A stretch of DNA of 60,000 bases from Liolophura sinensis (lineage: Eukaryota > Mollusca > Polyplacophora > Chitonida > Chitonidae). How positions within the stretch are numbered: the stretch's first letter is position 1; every line of letters begins with the position of its first letter. Of the stretch, positions 24,101 through 36,360 are shown one piece after another. The position numbers and the translations under genes were made by a program. The stretch spans positions 73,376,028 to 73,436,027 of the forward strand of contig NC_088295.1 in assembly GCF_032854445.1 (NCBI RefSeq), read 5' to 3'. The notes under the pieces were generated by a model. The model was not told the DNA's origin and ran no database searches. It was given only the letters and a program-made list of their open reading frames with translations.

Positions 24101-25039
24101 GTATGTGTGCTCATAAAACATATGAATGTGCAGCAGAAAACGATGAGTCGTCTGGAGCTTTTGTGTATCTCGTCCTCGAACCACCCATTCACTCACATGC
24201 CTCGAAAAGCGTCAGTGCACATTCGTCTTAGAGGGCCTTGAGTCAGATCTGACCATCTTCTCCACTTTTAAAATGAAACATTTAAATTTCGCTACGGAGT
24301 TGTTTTGTCATGGAAATATTCCCGTTGAACACCTTCTTTAAAAGCATATTTAGAGTGTGATTTTCCACTCACCCATTAAGATGTCCCCACCAAATATGAA
24401 GTGAAATCTTTGAAATGTAAGTTGGTATGATCTTTATAAAAGTGAGTTATGGAACTGTTATCAAAATATTACATTAGAGGCACTGTGTACATATATGGCT
24501 AGTCTTTTTACAATCAGTGTAGGAGTGAGTAGACCCAGTATATACATTGTAGTTCATCATGTTCAGCCCTAATATTGGTCAGTCGGTATACCTCCGAACT
24601 GGCCAAGGTTCAGTTATATCGTCTGAAAACTCTGTTAAGTAGCTTTTGAATTTGTTTAACTAAACAGTTAAACAAGCAGTAAGCTGTCGGTTTTCTCTTA
24701 AATTTGGCGGAAATGGTAATAGGTGTTCACGTATATTCTGTAAGAGAAACTGATATATAGGCTTCGTACGTGTTTCATTTTTAAAACCTGCGTGTAGAGT
24801 GGGGAGGGCATACAGTTTTCAGCTTGGCGTCCATCCGTCCGTTTTTAGTTCGATCGAGTTTAGTTTCCGTACGATGTGTCTCCTTATACTTGGCTGACTG
24901 CATTATACGGTCTGAAATTTTATTTTGCTTTTTCTTTAAGATGACTTTAGTTTTGGCTCTCGCCAATCGTGTCGTCTGTCTGTGGGTTTCGAATTGGTTA
25001 CTATGCAAGAATGTCAACTAAGACCTGATTGGGTTATTT

Positions 25040-25150
25040 CGTTATGACTTATACGACGGCAGCCAGCATTACGAGGAAATGGGGCGGAGCCCGGCAGAAA
25101 TCCACAACCTCTCGCAGGTTGGTGACAGACCTTCATACGTACGACATACC
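25040..25150 (-). mobile_element. SINE fragment in unit 1
   Basis: ATGACTTATACGACGGCAGC, then GGGCGGAGCCCGGCAGAAAT and CTCGCAGGTTGGTGACAGAC, mark a reverse-oriented copy of the SINE tail. It is repeated at 31210-31320. Confidence 0.7.
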
Positions 25151-26395
25151 TGATTGATTGAGTTCCACATTGTTAAGGAGTAGACCCCCACAACGACCAA
25201 CAACCAGCGTCAGTGTCTACTATTCAGATAAGTAAATAAACAACAGACTGAACCACTGGGCTGAAGATCATTAGGTGTAGGTAGACGCTCAAGCTGGTTT
25301 CGTTATACTTCTTGGATAATTTACAATATATTGTGTGCCTTTTTCGCTCAGGCCTATATTGCGTTGATGTTAAAAGCGGCTGAAAAAATATATATAGAAC
25401 GATTGAAACTACGTGTATTTCTGTACTTTTGTTTACTGGTAACATCAATATTGTAATATTTTCTGCAAGTGCAAATGGGCTCCAGAATGGTTAAAGTATT
25501 CAGAACCGCCTGGTAAACACGGCAATAAAAATTAAATATAGCTGCTAAAGCAGTGATGCCGGGTGTTCAAGTTGCACGGTATCTGTGGTCAAACCACAAA
25601 TCATACTTTCATCCAGCGTTGGCAGGAACACAAAACCACCTAGCCAGAGGCAATTAACTACCTCTCCTGTTTTCGATTATAACTGTATCTTGACTGTAAT
25701 ATCATATATCCTACCATATCCAATATCCAGTAAGCCTTGAGTAGATTGAGATCCGTCTAGAAAACTACATTTAGAAACTGCTATATGGACACGATCCAAG
25801 GCAAATCCAAAGGCCGGAGTTTCTACCACATATTAATAGCGCTTCCCTCACTAAAACATCATTCCGATGACATCAAAAAACATATAGTAAATTTATTGAC
25901 ATCGGTTAGACGTGCACGCTCTCGCTGTTCGTGGTTTGGCTAGATTTTGGCGAGATCAGATAGCATTTTCAGGACTGTTCGCTTTTACCGCAAGTAAACT
26001 TGATTGTAGTTTGTTAGTGAAATATTCTTATGTCCGTGGTAAAGACAGGCATAAAAATGAAATATAGCAGCAATGACCAGGTCCAAGCTGCATGGTACCC
26101 TAATTTTAAAATTTGTAACAGATATTAGTAGTGTTGAAAGTCGAATATTACATTTCTTTATCAGCCTTTTTTGAAAAAGTCAAGATATGAGTATGTTGTT
26201 CATTAGATGGTCTAACCATGTGAGGAAAAGAAACTCAATATTTCTGCTAGAATTGCAGATATGTGGGCTAAAATGAGCAAACCAGGTGTCGCTAATTTTA
26301 GAAGAAATGGGGTATTTACCGCTTATGCGGCATAAATTCCGTTTGATTGAATGATGTGTTTATGCATTGAGATACAAAATGTGCCAAATGTGGTA

Positions 26396-26570
26396 AATCA
26401 TTTATTTATTTATTTAATTGGTGTTTTACGCCGTATACTCAAGAATGTTTCACTTATACGACGGCGGCCAGCATTATGGTGGGAGGAAACCGGGCAGAGT
26501 TTCTCGGGGGAAACCCATGACCATCCGCAGGTTGCTGAAAGACCTTCCACTTACTGCAGTAAATCAGGAT
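26396..26570 (-). mobile_element. SINE tail fragment in unit 2
   Basis: Equivalent of 20280-20450, with a slightly shorter TTTA run. Confidence 0.75.
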
Positions 26571-27118
26571 GAGCAAGTAAATCATTCTGCGATTATATTT
26601 TGCAATTTATACACCGATCTACAACTTCTTAGTAGTGTATAGACACACCAAAAAATTTATGCAAGTCCTGCTATTGTTGCAATAAAAAAAAAGAAAACTT
26701 AATTTGAACAGAACATCTGTTATCATAATAATGGCAGAATGTATTCTAATTTTAAAACATAATATTGTGTCATGTTCAACAGTATATCCTGTTAGTCTAG
26801 TATAATCTTCACGATGAAGTAACAGATTATGTCTCTCCTATTTAACAGAATACATTCTACCATCACACAGACAATAGACTTTATGTTAAAATCAACCGGT
26901 TATATTTTGAAAATCGTTGGTCATTCATCAATAACCTTATTTCCATTAGGTTGTGCTTTTTCAATATGGTCACAGTATCTACATTGGTTAGAGTTGCTAT
27001 CTGGCTAGAGAGCTGTTTTCTGGGCGCGATAGATATTGGACAGCACCTACACTCTAACTGTCTGTGACAGCGATCAATATAACATCAACTCATAGGACGA
27101 CTTGAGTCCATAGCAGCA

Positions 27119-27375
27119 GTCCTGGCCTCCGTGGCCGAATGGTTAGTGTGCTAGCGCAGAATATTAACCCAGGGGTCTCTCACCAGTGCGGCCTTTATGG
27201 GCTCTACTGTCATCTGTGGGAAGGCGTGTCATCAACGTGTAGATGGTCACGGATTTCTCTTGCGAGCCTTGCACAGTTTCCTTCTACCACACAATCCTGG
27301 CTACCCAGGCAGGTATACATGAAATATTCTTGACTGTACACCATACAGAACACCAAAATAAATAAATTAAAACAG
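27119..27375 (+). mobile_element. tRNA-derived SINE in unit 2
   Basis: Equivalent of 21000-21245, with the same tRNA-like head and A-box-like TGGCCGAATGGTTAGTG. Confidence 0.75.
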
Positions 27376-27862
27376 CAGTCCCTGTCGAACAGATAACAGC
27401 CACTGAAAAAACCCCTGATCTTGTGAGAGAAAATGTTGCCATGGTGTTGACAAAATTACTCAATATAGGATAAGAAAAACGTACAGATTTATTAGGACAG
27501 CATGGTACACTGGTGAGAATCTTTGGCCTCTTACTACAGTAGTATGTTTTCACAATAATTAAAATGGGACGTCCTTGATCACACAGGAATCTTTTCGTTT
27601 TTTCTGAATGTCATATTTTTCTGGGGAGCTAGATATGATATTCCCCTCTTCAATCAGCGCGCAATCGCATTCCGCCTCCACGGGTAGGCTGCCATCTTGG
27701 CTACAAAAAGATGCGAATCTGTTAATCCACATTGTTTATTATCAGTTTTGTTAATAGATTTGCCCTTAAATACTGATACTGTTTTACAAATATCAACTTG
27801 AAATTCACTCAGACTATTTCAAACTATTTGGATTGTTTAATAAGACACAATTATTCTATAAA

Positions 27863-29786
27863 TTAAGGACTTATCAGACCAGTTTTATAGGTTTTTCGCA
27901 CATATGTGACGTCACATTGCCTTTCCGCGTCGCTCACCTTGGGTTTTTCAATGAGGCTGGTGTGTCGTGTGTTTGTTCGTTCAGTTGTTAGCTTTGTCAT
28001 CCTTGTCATGTCAACATCTTCGGTGGAATTTCTACGGCCGGCTTTTCTTCGCCTCCTCCTCCTCCTCACGGTTGTCCAGTCACCTTCTTGTCCAGTGTTG
28101 TCACCCTGGCCTCTACCAACTTTGTCTATCTCATTAATATCAACCTTTTTCTTTTGCTTTCCACGTGTATGGTTTGGTGCCTCTGGTTCATGGAATTTGT
28201 CAGCAACCTTCTTCTTTCTCTTTTGCCTCTTCGCGTTGCCCTGATTTGTGGATAGTTTACCCTCTGTAGTCGTGGTAAGACTTTCGGGCCCTACTTCTCT
28301 TTTTACCTTCTTCATGCCATGGATGTCTTTCTTTGACTTTTCGGGAAGTGGTGTATGTTTCTTTTTATCCCTCGCCATATTTATTTCACCAGCAGGTTTC
28401 TTGTCCCCTAATGTGCTTTGGCTTGCATCTTGATTTGTCTTCTTGGCCTTTTTTCGCCTCCGGCGTCTCTTACGTCCTGCTACACAGAGGCTAGGTCTTT
28501 CTGCTGGACATTTCAGTTTTCTCCAAAACATATGAAGGCCTATTAAACAACATGCAAAGAGACAGATTAACAAAGTAGGCTTACCGTTAAGATGTCACAA
28601 TTATCACAAATGAAGCAGACCATTTATGAATAACCTGTTATGGAACTATACTGCATGGAGAACATCGTTTCATGTTAAACCGAATTAATATTTGATACAA
28701 AAGTGTTTAAAATAACGTCGTTTGTTTGACTGACCATGTTCTAAGCGTCTCCTTCTGCACAAGTGGTCCTGCATAATGAGGGACAATATGAACACCCAGA
28801 TATCAATCAGGAGGCCAGCATCGGACAGGAGAGCGAAAGGAGAAAATTCCCGCCCCGATGTCTTGGGGGTGAAGATTTCTGTGCTGGTGATTAGAAGCTG
28901 TTCACGTGTGTTTAGATTCCATATTCTGTCCTCAGACACGTTGAACCATGTTGTAACGAAAACCTTCAGAGAAGAAAGCAAAACAACGATATTGCAATTT
29001 TGGGAGACTCAGTTAGCAATTAAACAAATGAAGACTAGTAGTTCTACAGATTGTGAGGAAGCTGGGTGTTGGAGAATATCTTACTTGGGCTGGAGGATTA
29101 TCCGGTCCATCTTCGTCACACACGACATCTTCGGGATCTTTTAGTATCCAGACAATTGGTCCGTCGTGTTCTATGCTTAAATATCTTGGTCGGAGTTTTG
29201 AGGACCTCATAGGAAACTGGTCCCTAAAACAAAAGAAATGCGAAATGTATGTTAGGAAGCATTCCCAATGATCGGTTTCTACATATTCGTCGTTTTGTAC
29301 TCGGCAATGCTGGTTTAGATTTTGCACCTGGAAAGACGTACTGGGTGATGTTTGTGTTTGCTGGTGGGTATGGATGCAGACAAGATTTTTGTCATACAAG
29401 CGAAAGCATTTAGGAGGGACTGTACTCATTACAGGAAGTATTTCATCGTATTTGATAGATATATCATTGCACACTAATATGTGCGATTTCACAGGAAGAC
29501 CACGTGATACAGATGTTATATCTGTATGTATGTATAAGTATAAATACTTAAACATTACACTGTATTTAAAAGATGCATAGGGGACTGTATTACCTCGTGC
29601 AGTAATATTATACTACGTGTATGATTTTACAATAATATCACGTCATACATACTGATACTTTGAGGTGTTTCTGTCGTCCCAGTGCAGCTGGCCAGGATGC
29701 ATACTGAGGGATGTCGGGGAGTCGGCCGGTCCCCAAGGGCTGAGGATCAACCAAACTGTGCTGATGGAGATAATGTTAGCATACAT
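27863..29786 (-). CDS. Unrecognised type I membrane protein with polybasic cytoplasmic tail, copy 2
   Basis: Exons at 29653-29786, 29085-29223, 28735-28963 and 27863-28539 have the same splice sites and phases as copy 1. All four are open, and the protein is again about 392 residues with the signal peptide, the NVS sequon, the span before CRRRRLEHG and the Lys/Arg-rich tail. By eye, the tail exon differs from copy 1 at roughly 14 sites, of which about 11 change an amino acid, for example Arg to His after the exon junction, Gly to Arg and Glu to Lys. The CRE-rich region lies upstream at 29890-30240. Confidence 0.65.
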
Positions 29787-29889
29787 TATCTGTAGGCTAC
29801 TTCATAACCAAACTTTGGTGGCTCTAAGCATCTCTAAGATAAGTATCTCTGTGTCAATGAAGTCTCGATGTAATACACGGCTGTAAGTC

Positions 29890-30240
29890 ATGTCATACGT
29901 ACATGTAACTAACAACAGCAATATCGCTGAAGCATTATGACGTCACAGTCACCTACTTAGTGGATACCAACATAAGACCGAAGCGAGAGACATTACGTCA
30001 TTTTATTCTACTGCAATGTCAACACTGCGAACTTATAGAGAGTAGACGTATAGGCCTACGTCATAAATGAAACCGTAGCACGCAATATGTTTGACGTTGC
30101 GCATCAAAACACTTATGACGTTGATTTCCTAATGGGGAACTCGTCAAACTTCTTCTCGCCTGCATCAGGACAGTTCACAGCTGCGGAATCATTTGTTCTT
30201 TTCTGTATTACGTCACAATTATCGGCGTATGTGTGCTCAT
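29890..30240. promoter_or_regulatory. CRE-rich upstream region of copy 2
   Basis: Same set of TGACGTCA and TACGTCA sites as in unit 1, beginning with ATGACGTCAC at about 29938. Confidence 0.5.
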
Positions 30241-31209
30241 AAAACATATATGAATGTGCAGCAGAAAACGATGAGTCATCTGGAGCTTTTGTGTAGCTCG
30301 TCCTCGAACCACCCATTCACTCACATGCCTCGAAAAGCGTCAGTGCACATTCGTCTTAGAGGGCCTTGAGTCAGATCTGACCATCTTCTCCACTTTTAAA
30401 ATGAAACATTTAAATTTCGCTACGGAGTTGTTTTGTCATGGAAATATTCCCGTTGAACACCTTCTTTAAAAGCATATTTAGAGTGTGATTCTCCACTCAC
30501 CCATTAAGATGTCCCCACCAAATCTGAAGTGAAATCTTTGAAATGTAAGTTGGTATGATCTTTATAAAAGTGAGTTATGGAACTGTTATCAAAATATTAC
30601 ATCAGAGGCACTGTGTACATATATGGTTAGTCTTTTTACAATCAGTGTAGGAGTGAGTAGACCCAGTATATACATTGTAGTTCATCATGTTCAGCCCTAA
30701 TATTGGTCAGTCGGTATACCTCCGAACTAGCCAAGATTCAGTTATATCGTCTGAAAACTCTGTTAAGTAGCTTTTGAATTTGTTTAACTATACAGTTAAA
30801 CAAGCAGTAAGCAGTAGCGGTATATAATAAATACACTGTTGATGCAACCCAGTCGGTTTTCTCTTAAATTTTGGGGAAATGGTAATAGGTGTTCACGTAT
30901 ATTCTGGAAGAGAAACTCATATATAGTCTTCGTACGTGTTTCATTTTTAAAACCTGCGTGTAGAGTGGGGAGGGCATACTGTTTTCAGCTTGGCGTCCAT
31001 CCGTCCGTTTTCAGTTCGATCGAGTTTAGTTTCCGTACGATGTGTCTCCTTAGACTTGACTGACTGCATTATACGGTCTGAAATTTTATTTTGCTTTTTC
31101 TTTAAGATGATTTTAGTTTTGGCTCTCGCCAATCGTGTCGTCTGTCTGTGGGTTTCGAATTGGTTACTATGCGAGAATATCAACTAAGACTTGATTGGGT
31201 TATTTCGTT

Positions 31210-31320
31210 ATGACTTATACGACGGCAGCCAGCAATACGAGGAAACGGGGCGGAGCCCGGCGGAAATCCACGACCTCTCGCAGGTTGGTGACGGACGTTC
31301 CTACGTACGACATACCTGAT
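31210..31320 (-). mobile_element. SINE fragment in unit 2
   Basis: Equivalent of 25040-25150: CTTATACGACGGCAGCCAGC followed by GGCGGAGCCCGGCGGAAATC. Confidence 0.7.
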
Positions 31321-32527
31321 TGATTGAGTTCCACATTGTTAAGGAGTAGATCCCAACAACGACCAACAACCAGCGTCAGTGTCTACTATTCAGATAAGTA
31401 AATAGGTAGACGCTCAAGCTGGTTTCGTTATACTTCTTGGATAATTTACAATATATTGTGTGCCTTTTTCGCTCAGGCCTATATTGCGTTGATGTTAAAA
31501 GCGGCTGAAAAAATATATATAGAACGATTGAAACTACGTGTATTTCTGTACTTTTGTTTACTGGTAACATCAATATTGTAATATTTTCTGCAAGTGCAAA
31601 TGGGCTCCAGAATGGTTAAAGTATTCAAAACCGCCTGGTAAACACGGCAATAAAAATTAAATATAGCTGCTAAAGCAGTGATGTCGGGTGTTCAAGTTGC
31701 ATGGTATCTGTGGTCAATCCACAAATCATACTTTCATCCAGCGTTGGCAGGAACACAAAACCACCTAGACAGAGGCAATTAAGGTTATATAACTACCTCT
31801 CCTGTTTTTGATTACGACTTCATCTTGACTGTAATATCATATACCCTGCCATATCCAATATCCAGTACGCCTTGAGTAGATTGAGATCCGCCCAGAAAAC
31901 TACATATAGAAACTGCTATATGGACACGATCCAAGGCAAATCCAAAGGCCGGAGTTTCTACCACATATTAATAGCGCTTCCCTCACTAAAACATCATTCC
32001 GATGACATCAAAAAACATATAGTAAATTCATTGACATCGGTTAGACGTGCACGCTCTCGCTGTTCGTGGTTTGGCTAGATTTTGGCGAGATCAGATAGCA
32101 TTTTCAGGACTGTTCGCTTTTACCGCAAGTAAACTTGACTGCAGTTTGTTAGTGAAATATTCTTGTCCGTGGTAAAGACAGCCATAAAAATGAAATATAG
32201 CAGCAATGACGAGGTCCAAGCCGCATGGTACCCTAATTTTAAAATTTGTAACAGATATTAGTAGTGTTGAAAGTTGAATATTACATTTCTGTACCAGCCT
32301 TTTTGGAAAAGTAAAGATATGAGTATGTTGTTCATTAGATGGTCTAACCATGTGAGGAAAAGAAACTCAATATTTCTGCTAGAATTGCAGATATGTGGGC
32401 TAAAATGAGCAAACCAGGTGTCGCTAATTTTAGAAGAAATGGGGTATTTACCGCTTATGCGGCATAAATTCCGTTTGATTGAATGATGTGTTTATGCATT
32501 GAGATACAAAATGTGCCAAATGTAGTA

Positions 32528-32700
32528 AATCATTTATTTATTTATTTAATTGGTGTTTTACGCCGTATACTCAAGAATGTTTCACTTATACGACGGCGGC
32601 CAGCATTATGGTGGGAGGAAACCGGGCAGAGTTTCTCGGGGGAAACCCATGACCATCCGCAGGTTGCTGAAAGACCTTCCACTTACTGCAGTAAATCAGG
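32528..32700 (-). mobile_element. SINE tail fragment in unit 3
   Basis: Equivalent of 20280-20450. Confidence 0.75.
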
Positions 32701-33242
32701 ATGAGCAAGTAAATCATTCTGCGATTGCATTTGGCAATTTATACACCCATCTACAACTTGTTAGTAGTGTATAGACACACCAAAAAATTTATGCAAGTCC
32801 TGCTATTGTTGCAATAAAAGAAAAGAAAACTTAATTTGAACAGAACATCTGTTATCATAATAATGGCAGAATGTATTCTAATTTTAAAACATAATATACT
32901 GTTCAACAGCATATCCTTTTAGTCTAGTATAATCTTCAGGATGAAGTAACAGAATATGTCTCTCCTATTTAACAGAATACATTCTACCATCACACAGACA
33001 ATAGACTTTATGTTAAAATCAACCGGTTATATTTTGAAAATCGTTGGTCATTCATCAATAACCTTATTTCCATTAGGTTGTGCTTTTTCAATATGGTCAC
33101 AGTATCTACATTGGTTAGAGTTGCTATCTGGCTAGAGAGCGGTTTTCTGGGCGCGATAGATATTGGACAGCACCTACACTCTAACTGTCTGTGATAGCGA
33201 TTAATGTAACATCAACTCATAGGACGACTGAGTCCATAGCAG

Positions 33243-33500
33243 CAGTCCTGGCCTCCGTGGCCGAATGGTTAGTGTGCTAGCGCAGAATATTAACCCAGGG
33301 GTCTCTCACCAGTGCGGCCTTTATGGGCTCTACTGTCATCTGTGGGAAGGCGTGTCATCAACGTGTAGATGGTCACGGATTTCTCTTGCGAGCCTTGCAC
33401 AGTTTCCTTCTACCACACAACCCTGGCTACCCAGGCAGGTATACATGAAATATTCTTGACTGTACACCATACAGAACACCAAAATAAATAAATTAAACAG
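33243..33500 (+). mobile_element. tRNA-derived SINE in unit 3
   Basis: Equivalent of 21000-21245. Confidence 0.75.
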
Positions 33501-33985
33501 CAGTCCCCGTCGGACAGATAACAGCCACTGAAACCCCCTGATCTTGTGAGAGAAAATGTTGCCATAGTGTTGACAAAATTACTCAATATAGGATAAGAAA
33601 AACGTACAGATTTATTAGGACAGCATGGTACACTGGTGAGAATCTTTGGCCTCTTACTACAGTAGTATGTTTTCACAATAATTAAAATGGGACGTCCTTG
33701 ATCACACAGGAATCTTTTCGTTTTTTCTGAATGTCATATTTTTCTGGGGAGCTAGATATGATATTCCCCTCTTCAATCAGCGCGCAATCGCATTCCGCCT
33801 CCACGGGTAGGCTGCCATCTTGGCTACAAAAAGATGCGAATCTGTTAATCCACATTGTTTATTATCAGTTTTGTTAATAGATTTGCCCTTAAATACTGAT
33901 ACTGTTTTACAAATATCAACTTGAAATTCACTCAGACTATTTCAAACTATTTGGATTGTTTAATAAGACACAATTATTCTATAAA

Positions 33986-35909
33986 TTAAGGACTCATCAG
34001 ACCAATTTTATAGGTTTTTCGCACATATGTGACGTCACATTGCATTTCCGCGTCGCTCACCTTGGGTTTTTCAATGAGGCTGGTGTGTCGTGTGTCTGTT
34101 CGTTCAGTTGTTAGCTTTGTCATCCTTGTCATGTCAACATCTTCGGTGGAATTTCTACGGCCGGCTTTTCTTCGCCTCCTCCTCCTCCTCACGGTTGTCC
34201 AGTCACCTTCTTGTCCAGTGTTGTCACCCTGGCCTCTACCAACTTTGCCTATCTCATTAATATCAACCTTTTCCTTTTGCTTTCCACGTGTATGGTTTGG
34301 TGCCTCTGGTTCATGGAATTTGTCAGCAACCTTCTTCTTTCTCTTTTGCCTCTTCGCGTTGCCCTGATTTGTGGATAGTTTACCCTCTGTGGTCGTGGTA
34401 AGACTTTCGGGACCTACTTCTCTTTTTACCTTCTTCATGCCATGGATGTCTTTCTTTGACTTTTCGGGAAGTGGTGTATGTTTCTTTTTATCCCTCGCCA
34501 TATTTATTTCACCAGCAGGTTTCTTGTCCCCTAATGTGCTTTGGCTTGCATCTTGATTTGTCTTCTTGGCCTTTTTTCGCCTCCGGCGTCTCTTACGTCC
34601 TGCTACACAGAGGCTAGGTCTTTCTACTGGACATTTCAGTTTTCTCCAAAACATACGAAGGCCTATTAAACAACATGCAAAGAGACAGATTAACAAAGTA
34701 GGCTTACCGTTAAGATGTCACAAATATCACAAATGAAGCAGACCAGTTATGAATAACCTGTTATGGAACTGTACTGCACGGAGAACATCGTTTCATGTTA
34801 AACCGAATTAATATTTGATACAAAAGTGTTTAAAATGACGTCGTTTGTTTGACTGACCATGTTCCAAGCGTCTCCTTCTGCACAAGTGGTCCTGCATAAT
34901 GAGGGACAATATGAACACCCAGATATCAATCAGGAGGCCAGCATCGGACAGGAGAGCGAAAGGAGAAAATTCCCGCCCCGATGTCTTGGGGGTGAAGATT
35001 TCTGTGCTGGTGATTAGAAGCTGTTCACGTGTGTTTAGATTCCATATTCTGTCCTCAGACACGTTGAACCATGTTGTAACGAAAACCTTCAGAGAAGAAA
35101 GCAAAACAACGATATTGCAATTTTGGGAGACTCAGTTAGCAATTAAACAAATGAAGACTAGTAGTTCTACAGATTGTGAGGAAGCTGGGTGTTGGAGAAT
35201 ATCTTACTTGGACTGGAGGATTATCCGGTCCATCTTCGTCACACACTACATCTTCGGGATCTTTTAGTATCCAGACAATTGGTCCGTCGTGTTCTATGCT
35301 TAAATATCTTGGTCGGAGTTTTGAGGACCTCATAGGAAACTGGTCCCTAAAACAAAAGAAATGCGAAATATATGTTAGGAAGTATTCCCAATGATCGGTT
35401 TCTACATATTCGTCGTTTTGTACTCGGCAATGCTGGTTTAGATTTTGCACCTGGAAAGACGTACTGGGTGATGTTTGTGTTTGCTGGTGGGTATGGATGC
35501 AGACAAGATTTTTGTCATACAAGCGAAAGCATTTAGGAGGGACTGTACTCATTACAGGAAGTATTTCATCGTATTTGATAGATATATCATTGCACACTAA
35601 TATGTGCGATTTCACAGGAAGACCACGTGATACAGATGTTATATCTGTATGTATGTATAAGTATAAATACTTAAACATTACACTGTATTTAAAAGATGCA
35701 TAGGGGACTGTATTACCTCGTGCAGTAATATTATACTACGTGTATGATTTTACAATAATATCACGTCATACATACTGATACTTTGAGGTGTTTCTGTCGT
35801 CCCAGTGCAGCTGGCCAGGATGCATACTGAGGGATGTCGGGGAGTCGGCCGGTCCCCAAGGGCTGAGGATCAACCAAACTGTGCTGATGGAGATAATGTT
35901 AGCATACAT
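33986..35909 (-). CDS. Unrecognised type I membrane protein with polybasic cytoplasmic tail, copy 3
   Basis: Exons at 35776-35909, 35208-35346, 34858-35086 and 33986-34662 have the same boundaries and phases as copies 1 and 2, and no stop or frameshift was seen. The exon-2 product reads DQFPMRSSKLRPRYLSIEHD and continues as in copy 2. By eye, the tail exon differs from copy 2 at about 10 sites, about 8 of them replacements, including Arg to Met near the C-terminus (ERQ to EMQ), Asn to Asp and Asp to Gly. The upstream CRE-rich region is at 36010-36360. Confidence 0.65.
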
Positions 35910-36009
35910 TATCTGTAGGCTACTTCATAACCAAACTTTGGTGGCTCTAAGCATCTCTAAGATAAGTATCTCTGTGTCAATGAAGTCTCGATATAATACA
36001 CGGCTGTAA

Positions 36010-36360
36010 GTCATGTCATACGTACATGTAACTAACAACAGCAATATCGCTGAAGCATTATGACGTCACAGTCACTTACGTAGTGGATACCAACATAAGA
36101 CCGAAGCGAGAGATATTACGTCATTTTATTCTACTGTTGTGTCAACACTGCAAACTTATAGAGAGTAGACGTATAGGCCTACGTCATAAATGAAACCGTA
36201 GCACGCAATATGTTTGACGTTGCGCATCAAAACACTTATGACGTTGATTTCCTAGTGGGGAACTCGTCAAACTTCTTCTCGCCTGCATCAGGACAGTTCA
36301 CAGCTGCGGAATCATTTGTTCTTTTCTGTATTACGTCACATATATCGGCGTATGTGTGCT
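36010..36360. promoter_or_regulatory. CRE-rich upstream region of copy 3
   Basis: TGACGTCA at about 36061, with TACGTCA sites following as in the other units. One site near 36332 reads TACGTCACA with changed downstream bases. Confidence 0.5.

Larger units (their letters stand above)
19540..25654. repeat. Tandem array unit 1 (~6.11 kb)
   Basis: The unit begins at the sequence AACTACCTCTCCTGTTTTC and ends before the same sequence recurs at 25655. It contains, in order, a reverse SINE (20280-20450), a forward SINE (21000-21245), the four-exon minus-strand gene (21734-23654), a CRE-rich upstream region (23760-24100) and a reverse SINE fragment (25040-25150). It lacks a 38-bp segment near 24685 that is present in units 2 and 3. 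It retains a 42-bp segment near 25240 that unit 2 has lost. Confidence 0.9.
25655..31787. repeat. Tandem array unit 2 (~6.13 kb)
   Basis: Same order of elements as unit 1, shifted by 6114-6132 bp. It shares derived states with unit 3 against unit 1, including absence of a GT dinucleotide near 29395 and an extra 38-bp segment near 30810. Units 2 and 3 are therefore probably the youngest pair. Confidence 0.9.

Noticed and set aside
24781-25017. 78-residue basic minus-strand open frame conserved in units 1 and 2 (also 30947-31183)
   Set aside because: Units are about 98 percent alike, so an open frame of this size is expected to persist. No splice, start context or independent conservation was found, and the region is cut off in unit 3.
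29013-29555. A 180-residue minus-strand open frame in units 2 and 3 (29013-29555 and 35136-35678)
   Set aside because: It is exon 2 plus read-through of the upstream intron. Unit 1 is out of frame by 2 bp in the extension, the diverged copy does not conserve it, and the signal exon splices in phase directly to the acceptor TTTTAG before GGACC.
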